Below are positions 1 to 5,386 of a stretch of DNA of 6,069 bases, one piece after another. This DNA is from an uncultured bacterium (GTDB taxonomy: Bacteria > UBA4055). A program made the position numbers and the translations under genes. Each line of letters opens with the position of its first letter. The stretch's first letter is position 1. The notes under the pieces are model-generated. The model saw only the letters and a program-made list of their open reading frames with translations, did no database searches and was not told the origin of the DNA. The stretch spans positions 1-6,069 of the forward strand of contig CALMWI010000062.1 of assembly GCA_937873545.1 (NCBI GenBank), in the 5' to 3' direction.

Positions 1-590
1 TTCTGTAGCATTTTTCGGATCTGCCTGTTCCTGCCTTCCTTAAGTATGATGCTGATCTTGGTCAGCTCGATCCTTTTGACTATCGCAGGCTGGGTCTTGA
101 CGCCTTCGATCATGATGCCTTTCTGAAACCGTTCGATCATGGTTCTTGTAACAGTTTCCATCGTGGTCACGATATACTCTTTTTCCTTCTCGAAGGACGG
201 GTGCATGAGCTTATACGCGAAATCACCGTCATTGGTGAGCAGCAGCAGTCCCGAGGAATCTTTGTCGAGCCTGCCTACCGGATAGACCCGTTCTTTGATG
301 TTCTTAAGAAGATCGGTAACTAGCGGGGAAGAGGAGTCGGTCTGCTTGAGCGATGTGATGTATCCTACAGGCTTATTGAGCATAATGTAAATGTAATCGG
401 ATTTTATCGCTTTGATCTCATGTTCATTCACTTCGACGACATCTTTGTCCGGATCAACTTTGGTTCCGAGCTCGGTAACAACTTTGCCGTTGACCTTGAC
501 TAGTCCGTCGGTTATGAATTCTTCGCACTTTCTGCGCGAAGCTACGCCTTTATCGGCGAGATATTTTTGAAGCCTTATAAGTTCTGACAT
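1..590 (-). CDS. RsuA/RluB-family pseudouridine synthase, 3' end off the window
   Basis: The protein isomerises a specific uridine to pseudouridine, in this family usually in 16S or 23S ribosomal RNA, in the cytoplasm. My translation from the ATG at 590 gives 196 residues before the window ends. An S4 RNA-binding domain spans about residues 4-50 (IRLQKYLADKGVASRRKCEE). The catalytic domain starts near 66 with MLNKPVGYITS (70-80) and has the signature GRLDKDSSGLLLLTNDG (106-122), where D109 is the expected catalytic aspartate. The family motif EGRNRQIRKM lies at 185-194, so only about 40 C-terminal residues should be missing. The start codon overlaps the mpl stop by one base (TAATG on the minus strand), and no strong ribosome site is seen, which suggests translational coupling. 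Family assignment is secure. The split between RsuA, RluB, RluE and RluF, and so the target base, cannot be decided here. Confidence 0.93.
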   Translation of the reverse strand, partial: MSELIRLQKYLADKGVASRRKCEEFITDGLVKVNGKVVTELGTKVDPDKDVVEVNEHEIKAIKSDYIYIMLNKPVGYITSLKQTDSSSPLVTDLLKNIKERVYPVGRLDKDSSGLLLLTNDGDFAYKLMHPSFEKEKEYIVTTMETVTRTMIERFQKGIMIEGVKTQPAIVKRIELTKISIILKEGRNRQIRKMLQ

Positions 591-1981
591 TACACACCCA
601 GCTTGGTGAACAGGCCGTCAAACGAACCGTTTGTCATGATGATTATAACTGAATCTGCATCAGCTTTGCTTTTGATGTAACCGGCAACATCCGAGCTGTC
701 GTCGTAATGAACTACCGTTTTGCCTTTGGCTCTAATGTCGCTCATCTGCTTATTCATGTCGAGCTTCTCATCGCTTTTGAGCTGATCCTCGCGGTCTATT
801 TTGCCAATTATGATATGATCGGCTATTGACAGGGCTTCCGCTAGCTCGTTCTGGAAAATATTCCGTTTGGTCGTATTCGATCTCGGTTCGAAAGCAGCAA
901 TGATCTTTTTGCTTTTGAACTCTTCTCTGACTTCGGTCAGAACATTTCTGACTGCTGTCGGATGATGCGCGAAATCCTCGATCAGCTCAGCTCCGTTCAC
1001 CTTGCCGCGATACTCCATTCTCCTTTTTACGCCCTCGAATGATTCTATCGAGCGCTTTATCTGAGCTACATCAAGCCCGTAGAAAAGCGAGGCTATGATG
1101 CCTGCCGTGAAATTGTATATCTGATAATTTCCGCAGCGCTTCACGACCGGGGAGATGACGGTCTTTTCTTCATGAACGAGATCGAATGTTGAAGTTTCGC
1201 CTTCATGCCTGATATTTCTGATCTGCCATTTGCAGTCTTTTCCCTGTCCGAATGAATCTATCGGAGTGAAAGCCTTGGCGGTCACATCGCGCACATTCTG
1301 TTCATCGTACTTGGCAATGATCCTGCCGTTGCCCGGAACTATGTTCACGAGTCTGGTGAATTCCAGCAGGATATGATCGATGTCGCGGTAAATGTCGCCG
1401 TGATCGAATTCTATGTTGTTTATTATGCAGCAGTGAGGTTTGTAATGAACGAACTTCGGCCGTTTGTCGAAGAAAGCTGTGTCGTACTCGTCCCCTTCGA
1501 TAATAAAATAATTGCCTTCTCCGTTCTTGAAACCGCCTTCAAGCCCGACTGGAATTCCACCGATAAGGAACGACGGATCTTTTCCGGCATCGGTAAATAT
1601 CTTTGATATAATTGAAGTCGTCGAGGTTTTGCCGTGTGTGCCTGTAACTACAATAGAATTTTTATCCTTGATGAACATATACTTCAAAAGCTCGGGCAGA
1701 GCCATAAAATTCATTCTTGAATTTAGAGTTCTTTCAGCTTCAGGGTTTCCTCTCGAGATCGAATTTCCTATGATCACAAGGTCGGGGTTCCAGTCTAGGT
1801 TTTTCTCATCAAATCCCTTGTAAAGGAACATTTTTTCTCTTTCGAGCATACCGCCGATCGGAGGATAAAAAGCCTTGTCGCTGCCCCGCACTTCATATCC
1901 CTGTCTTTGAAGGTAGATCGCCGCATTCCCCATCAGCGTTCCGCAGATACCTATAAAATGAATTTTTTTAATATTGAACAT
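590..1981 (-). CDS. mpl: UDP-N-acetylmuramate:L-alanyl-gamma-D-glutamyl-meso-diaminopimelate ligase (Mpl)
   Basis: Mpl is a cytoplasmic ATP-dependent ligase that joins tripeptide recovered from old peptidoglycan directly to UDP-MurNAc, bypassing MurC, MurD and MurE. The 463-residue length is normal for the family. The N-terminal nucleotide-binding motif HFIGICGTLMGNAA (8-21) and GSDKAFYPP (33-41) are Mpl-like. The ATP P-loop is TGTHGKTSTTS (113-123). The motif EGDEYDTAFFDKRPKF (162-177) separates Mpl from MurC. Further Mur-ligase motifs are NNIEFDHGDIY (188-198), DFAHHPTA (336-343), FEPRSNT (364-370) and MTNGSFDGL (449-457). A GGAG ribosome site (plus-strand 1987-1990) lies five bases before the ATG, so this start is well supported. 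A promoter candidate lies at 2011-2039. The gene is followed without a gap by the pseudouridine synthase. By family knowledge it implies a DAP-containing cell wall and recycling. Confidence 0.96.
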   Translation of the reverse strand: MFNIKKIHFIGICGTLMGNAAIYLQRQGYEVRGSDKAFYPPIGGMLEREKMFLYKGFDEKNLDWNPDLVIIGNSISRGNPEAERTLNSRMNFMALPELLKYMFIKDKNSIVVTGTHGKTSTTSIISKIFTDAGKDPSFLIGGIPVGLEGGFKNGEGNYFIIEGDEYDTAFFDKRPKFVHYKPHCCIINNIEFDHGDIYRDIDHILLEFTRLVNIVPGNGRIIAKYDEQNVRDVTAKAFTPIDSFGQGKDCKWQIRNIRHEGETSTFDLVHEEKTVISPVVKRCGNYQIYNFTAGIIASLFYGLDVAQIKRSIESFEGVKRRMEYRGKVNGAELIEDFAHHPTAVRNVLTEVREEFKSKKIIAAFEPRSNTTKRNIFQNELAEALSIADHIIIGKIDREDQLKSDEKLDMNKQMSDIRAKGKTVVHYDDSSDVAGYIKSKADADSVIIIMTNGSFDGLFTKLGV

Positions 1982-2010
1982 AAATACTCCGGAATTAATT
2001 TAACACCTGC

Positions 2011-2039
2011 AATATAAAAAGATAAACAGAATATTACAA
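2011..2039 (-). promoter_or_regulatory. Candidate sigma70-type promoter for mpl
   Basis: On the minus strand a -35 box TTGTAA (plus 2034-2039, four of six matches to TTGACA) is separated by exactly 17 bases from a -10 box TATATT (plus 2011-2016, five of six matches to TATAAT). Transcription would start about 20-25 bases before the mpl ATG, leaving room for the GGAG ribosome site. The gap after the cysteine synthase has no convincing terminator, so mpl may also be read through from upstream. This is based on pattern alone. Confidence 0.5.
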
Positions 2040-2057
2040 GGCGGAGTTTTTTCGATA

Positions 2058-2963
2058 TTACCGTAAATTATTCGCCAAACAATCCCGTCGAAAGGTATTT
2101 CTCGCCTCTGTCGGGAAGATGACGACGATTACTCCTGACTTGATGCGTTTAGCTGTTTCGAGCGCGGCATACATAGCCGCTCCGCTGCTCATTCCGACGA
2201 ATATTCCTTCCTTTTGTACGATCTGTTTGGTCATATCGAACGCCTGTTCAGTTGTGACCAAAACAGTTTCATCTATCTTAGCAGGGTCGTAGATGGCGGG
2301 AACTATCGCTTCCTCCATGCTTTTGAGGCCCTGTATATAGTGGCCTTTCTCGGGATGCGCGCAGACTATTTTGATCCTCGGATCGTTCTCCTTCAAAGCT
2401 CTTCCGACGCCCATGATAGTACCCGAAGTGCCAAGCGCCGATACGAAATAATCTATCCTGCCGTTGGTCTGCTTCCATATTTCTTCACCTGTCGTCTTAT
2501 AGTGCGCGATCTTGTTGTATTTGTTCGAGAACTGATCGAGGAAAAAATATTTTTCAGGATTCTTCTTTATGAGTTCTTTCGTTTTAAGTATGGCTCCGTC
2601 GGTACCGAGAGACGCATCTGTCAGAGTTACTTTCGCACCGAACGCCCTGATCATTTTAACTCGTTCCGCCGATACGGCTCTGCTCATCACTATCTCGACA
2701 TCGTAGCCTTTGAGAACGCCTATCATGGCCAGAGCTATGCCGGTATTGCCCGATGTGGGTTCTATGATCGTTTTCCCTTTAACGAGAAGCCCTTCCGCTT
2801 CTGCCTGTTCGGTCATTTTCAACGCGATCCTGTCCTTTATGCTCCCTGTAGGATTGCAGCCTTCAATCTTTGCGTAGATATTTACATTTTTTTCCTGATT
2901 AAGTTTTGTGATCTTTACAAGCGGCGTATTGCCTATGGTCTGCAGAATGTTCTCATATATCAT
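2058..2963 (-). CDS. Cysteine synthase (OASS/CysM-like), frameshifted near the C-terminus
   Basis: This is a PLP-dependent beta-replacement enzyme that makes cysteine from an activated serine (O-acetylserine or O-phosphoserine) and a sulfur donor in the cytoplasm. The start of the catalytic domain is IGNTPLVKI (10-18). K43 in GSIKDRIA (40-47) is the expected Schiff-base lysine. TSGNTG (70-75) binds the substrate carboxylate and GTSGT (178-182) binds the PLP phosphate. GIFVGMSSGAA (253-263) is also typical. The start is supported by a GAGG site (plus 2969-2972) five bases before the ATG. After residue 284 (VIFP) the reading frame is wrong: the 17-residue tail is unlike the family. The neighbouring frame encodes DRGEKYLSTGLFGE and then stops at 2068, which is the classic family ending and would give 298 residues. 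One base has been lost in the CCC run (plus 2113-2115), by mutation or sequencing error. Residues 201-226 resemble mycobacterial CysM more than classic CysK, so the symbol is left open. Confidence 0.93.
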   Translation of the reverse strand: MIYENILQTIGNTPLVKITKLNQEKNVNIYAKIEGCNPTGSIKDRIALKMTEQAEAEGLLVKGKTIIEPTSGNTGIALAMIGVLKGYDVEIVMSRAVSAERVKMIRAFGAKVTLTDASLGTDGAILKTKELIKKNPEKYFFLDQFSNKYNKIAHYKTTGEEIWKQTNGRIDYFVSALGTSGTIMGVGRALKENDPRIKIVCAHPEKGHYIQGLKSMEEAIVPAIYDPAKIDETVLVTTEQAFDMTKQIVQKEGIFVGMSSGAAMYAALETAKRIKSGVIVVIFPTEARNTFRRDCLANNLR

Positions 2964-3207
2964 GATATCCTCAACTGTTTTCGTTCATATTTGTATTTTT
3001 TTGTAAAAAGGATTCCGGTCCTAAAATTCAGGCCGGCAGAGAAGGTACATCAACATCGCGCAGAATATGTAAAGTCCGAAAATTTCATGCGGCAAATATA
3101 TACTGAAAAAATATCAAAGTCAAACGGAATATCGGAAGAATATTTTATGTTGATTTGGAAAGTTATATTAAGTAAATTCAGTTTAATGTATTTTATTAAG
3201 AGGGATT
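2964..3207. other. Divergent intergenic region between cysteine synthase and the DUF3795-like gene
   Basis: This 244-base AT-rich gap must hold the promoters of both flanking units. On the minus side it contains the GAGG ribosome site of the cysteine synthase and a hairpin at 3015-3036. On the plus side it contains a weak promoter-like pair, TTGATT (3150-3155) and TAAATT (3173-3178) with 17 bases between, four of six matches each, and an AGAGG ribosome site just before the ATG at 3208. I see no small gene, tRNA or recognisable riboswitch or T-box in it. Confidence 0.6.
3015..3036 (-). promoter_or_regulatory. Hairpin in the likely 5' leader of the cysteine synthase gene
   Basis: CCGG (3015-3018) pairs with CCGG (3033-3036), and CCT (3020-3022) pairs with AGG (3030-3032), leaving a single bulged T at 3019 and a seven-base loop. 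Read on the minus strand, the stem is followed after five bases by five Ts (plus 3005-3009). This is terminator-like but imperfect. Its place 52 bases upstream of the start codon would suit an attenuator, or it may be incidental. Confidence 0.3.
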
Positions 3208-3450
3208 ATGAAAATAGCGGTATGCGGGATAGCCTGCGAAAAATGCCCGAGGATGATAAAAAAAGAATGTCCTAACGGAGAAAAGGGCTGTACACCGAGG
3301 CTGAATAAATTCTGTAAAATAGCCACATGCGCATTCGAAAAGAAAGTGAATATGTGCTTTGAATGCAAAGAATTTCCCTGCGAGATCACAAGATCGGGTC
3401 CCATCAGCTACGGGTACTGCGAATATATCTCGGGGAAGAATAAAAGCTGA
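3208..3450 (+). CDS. Small cysteine-rich DUF3795-like protein
   Basis: This 80-residue protein has eleven cysteines, at 6, 10, 13, 21, 28, 36, 41, 50, 53, 58 and 71. The N-terminus AVCGIACEKCP (4-14) and the later CFECKEFPC (50-58) match the pattern of DUF3795 proteins, a family of unknown function presumed to bind metal such as zinc or an iron-sulfur cluster. There is no signal peptide or membrane segment, so it is probably cytoplasmic. It is compact and looks complete. An AGAGG ribosome site lies just before the ATG, and the next gene begins 14 bases after its stop, so the two are probably co-transcribed. The metal-binding role is inferred from cysteine spacing alone, and no substrate or partner can be named. 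Confidence 0.82.
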   Translation: MKIAVCGIACEKCPRMIKKECPNGEKGCTPRLNKFCKIATCAFEKKVNMCFECKEFPCEITRSGPISYGYCEYISGKNKS

Positions 3451-3464
3451 TCAGGTTCTGAATA

Positions 3465-4004
3465 ATGAGCGCAGTTAATCTTTATATCAAAGTAGTTCAA
3501 AGCGGAGATCTGACCGGGAATGACAGGAATGAGATCATTTCTTTATGCACAAGGGCATATGAGGAGGATTTCGGGTCTATGTTCGATGATTTCCCGGGAT
3601 CCGTCCATATACTGGGCTATGCTGACGGTATTCTTGTAAGTCATGCCATGTGGATCACGAGAGCACTTCAGGCGGGGAACGGACCTGTTATGCGGACGGC
3701 TTATATTGAGGCAGTCGCTACGGATAAAGCGTTCCGTAACCGCGGATTCGCCTCGCAGATCATGAGGCGGACGGCAGAGGAAATCAAGGATTTCGACCTT
3801 GGAGCGCTCTCGCCTTTCAGCGAGGAATATTACGCAAGGCTGGGATGGGAAAAATGGAAAGGCCCGCTTTTCATAAGAACCGAAAAAGGTCTTGTCAGAT
3901 CAGCGGAGGACGAAGAAGTGATGATATTAAGGCTACCCGGAACACCGGAGCTTGACCTGAATGATACATTATCCGCGGAATGGAGAAGGGGAGAGCTGTG
4001 GTGA
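3465..4004 (+). CDS. GNAT acetyltransferase resembling aminoglycoside 2'-N-acetyltransferase AAC(2')-I
   Basis: The 179-residue protein is a GNAT-fold acetyltransferase that should use acetyl-CoA. It aligns by eye over its full length with the AAC(2')-I enzymes of mycobacteria and Providencia, which acetylate the 2'-amino group of aminoglycosides. Shared features are D35 in the EEDF segment, YIEAVA (80-85) with E82, the acetyl-CoA loop RNRGFA (91-96), LGALSPFSEEYYARLGWEKW (112-131), an acidic patch EDEEV (148-152), and the ending WRRGELW with a C-terminal tryptophan (W179). As I recall the M. tuberculosis AAC(2')-Ic structure, D35, E82, D152, D179 and the terminal W181 bind the drug. Here the equivalents appear to be D35, E82, an acidic residue near 149-150, E177 and W179. 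The ribosome site is weak (AGG in the 14-base gap), so translation may be coupled to the preceding gene. Whether it acts on antibiotics or on another amine is unknown. Confidence 0.85.
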   Translation: MSAVNLYIKVVQSGDLTGNDRNEIISLCTRAYEEDFGSMFDDFPGSVHILGYADGILVSHAMWITRALQAGNGPVMRTAYIEAVATDKAFRNRGFASQIMRRTAEEIKDFDLGALSPFSEEYYARLGWEKWKGPLFIRTEKGLVRSAEDEEVMILRLPGTPELDLNDTLSAEWRRGELW

Positions 4005-4048
4005 ACGGCGATATAGAGAACGCATGAACAGAGTAAAAGACAAGAGTC

Positions 4049-4077
4049 TTGACATGCAATTGCTTATTGTTTATATT
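4049..4077 (+). promoter_or_regulatory. Near-consensus sigma70 promoter upstream of the FGGY kinase
   Basis: A perfect -35 box TTGACA (4049-4054) and a -10 box TATATT (4072-4077, five of six) are separated by the ideal 17 bases. The spacer contains the 8-base palindrome GCAATTGC (4056-4063). Transcription would start near 4084, giving a leader of about 45 bases before the ATG at 4131. This marks the start of a transcription unit separate from the acetyltransferase. Confidence 0.7.
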
Positions 4078-4130
4078 AAATCAGTGTTTAACGCATATGA
4101 ATTAATTATATTGATGATAGCAGGTTCGTA

Positions 4131-5366
4131 ATGGATAAAGATCATATATTAGCTATAGACTGCGGGACTACACTAATTAAGACAGCTGTTGTAAACAGGG
4201 CCGGAGACATATCCGGATTAAGATCGGCCGAGATCAGGACTTTGATCCCGGAACCAGGCTGTGCTGAGCAGGATCCCGAAGAGATATGGAATACGGGATA
4301 TAACCTGATGCTTAAAACTCTGAAGGAAAGCTGTGTTCCGCCCCATAGGATAGCATCCATCGGTATAGCTAATCAGAGAGAAACGGCCATTATCTGGAAC
4401 ATAAGAACCGGCAAACCTTATCGCAATGCGGTATTATGGTACGACAAACGAGCAGAGGGTCTTTGCTCTGAAATGTCTGATATAATAGGAGTTGAGGGGG
4501 TGCAAAGGACAGGGATGTACTCAATACCCAACACTTCAGCAATGCTCCTCGCATATCTTTTTAGAAATGATGCGCGAATCAGGCATGGAGCTGAAAAAAA
4601 TGAAGCACTGTTCGGAAATGTCAATACATGGCTGTTATGGAAACTGACAGGAGGAAAAGCGCATTATACAGATATTTCAAATATGTCGGTCACTCAGCTT
4701 CAGAACGCAAAAGAACTCGAATATGACTCAAAAATGCTTTCACTTTTAAATATACCTGAAAATATCCTTCCTGAGATAAGGGGAACCTGGGAAGTATTCG
4801 GACGCACGGATGAAAAACTTTTCGGAGGAACTAAAATACCTGTTTCTGGTATGCTCGGAGATCAAATGGCGGCTTCTCTCGGGCAGGGCTGTGTAAAAAA
4901 AGGAGATGTAAAATCCACTTTCGGAACAGGCTGCTTTACGGTTATGAACTCAGGAAATGTATATGTTCCCCCCGCACACGGACTGTATTCACCGGTTCTA
5001 TGGGGTGCAAGAAAAAATGCTGTTTACGGTCTTGAAAGCTTTTTTGAGATAAACGGCGACAGGAAAGATAAAGCTGTAATTGAAGATGCCGTATTTCAGA
5101 ATGCGGAGATTATACGCAGAATGGAAAAATTCACCGGACAAAAGGTTAAAACTTTACGAATTGACGGCGGAATGTCGGCAAGTGATCATTTGTGCCGGTA
5201 TCTGGCCGACTTTCTCGGGGTCACGGTAGAAAGACCGCTCATAAAAGAAGCTACGGTTCTGGGTGCGGCGTATCAGGCAGGCATAACAGCAGGTTTCTGG
5301 AGTTCATATGAAGAAACATCGGAATTGTGGAAGAGAGAAAAAGTATTCGAACCAAGGAAGAAATGA
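4131..5366 (+). CDS. FGGY-family carbohydrate kinase, glycerol-kinase-like, internally shortened
   Basis: FGGY kinases phosphorylate polyols or sugars with ATP in the cytoplasm; this one is closest in motifs to glycerol kinase (GlpK). The N-terminal phosphate loop is LAIDCGTTLIKTAVV (7-21). NQRET (81-85) supplies R83 and E84, LWYDKR (102-107) supplies W103, and GDQ (243-245) contains the likely catalytic base D244. FGTGCF (264-269) and RIDGG (343-347) are nucleotide-domain motifs. GlpK is about 500 residues and this protein has 411. Between YGLES (299-303) and AVIEDAVFQ (315-323) only about 11 residues stand where GlpK has about 70, including its GLGAPYWD segment. The C-terminus also stops about 20 residues early, after FEPRKK. 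The frame is open throughout. The position of glycerol-binding Y135 is occupied by N134. Function may be lost or altered. The ribosome site is a modest AGG six bases before the ATG. A sensor kinase gene follows 20 bases later. Confidence 0.85.
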   Translation: MDKDHILAIDCGTTLIKTAVVNRAGDISGLRSAEIRTLIPEPGCAEQDPEEIWNTGYNLMLKTLKESCVPPHRIASIGIANQRETAIIWNIRTGKPYRNAVLWYDKRAEGLCSEMSDIIGVEGVQRTGMYSIPNTSAMLLAYLFRNDARIRHGAEKNEALFGNVNTWLLWKLTGGKAHYTDISNMSVTQLQNAKELEYDSKMLSLLNIPENILPEIRGTWEVFGRTDEKLFGGTKIPVSGMLGDQMAASLGQGCVKKGDVKSTFGTGCFTVMNSGNVYVPPAHGLYSPVLWGARKNAVYGLESFFEINGDRKDKAVIEDAVFQNAEIIRRMEKFTGQKVKTLRIDGGMSASDHLCRYLADFLGVTVERPLIKEATVLGAAYQAGITAGFWSSYEETSELWKREKVFEPRKK

Positions 5367-5386
5367 AGAGAACGGAGTGAGATGAA

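Noticed and set aside
1373..1823. Two overlapping plus-strand open frames opposite mpl
   Set aside because: Both lie entirely inside the well-supported mpl gene, show no domain features, and are shadows of its codon pattern.
2278..2478. A 66-codon minus-strand open frame within the cysteine synthase
   Set aside because: It is an out-of-frame reading of the same strand inside the real gene and is not needed to explain the frameshift, which lies further downstream at 2113-2115.
2214..3275. A 353-codon open frame on the plus strand opposite the cysteine synthase
   Set aside because: It is antisense to a gene with clear catalytic motifs, resembles no family, runs through the divergent intergenic region, and overlaps the start of the DUF3795-like gene in another frame.
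3183..3404. A minus-strand open frame of 73 codons opposite the DUF3795-like gene
   Set aside because: It has no ribosome site or family resemblance and overlaps a gene with a conserved cysteine pattern.
4037..4050. A small hairpin AAGAC-AAGA-GTCTT after the acetyltransferase, considered as a terminator
   Set aside because: The five-pair stem is AT-rich, no T run follows, and its right arm overlaps the -35 box of the next promoter.
4142..4624. Two short minus-strand open frames opposite the FGGY kinase
   Set aside because: They lie within conserved kinase motifs on the other strand and have no supporting features.
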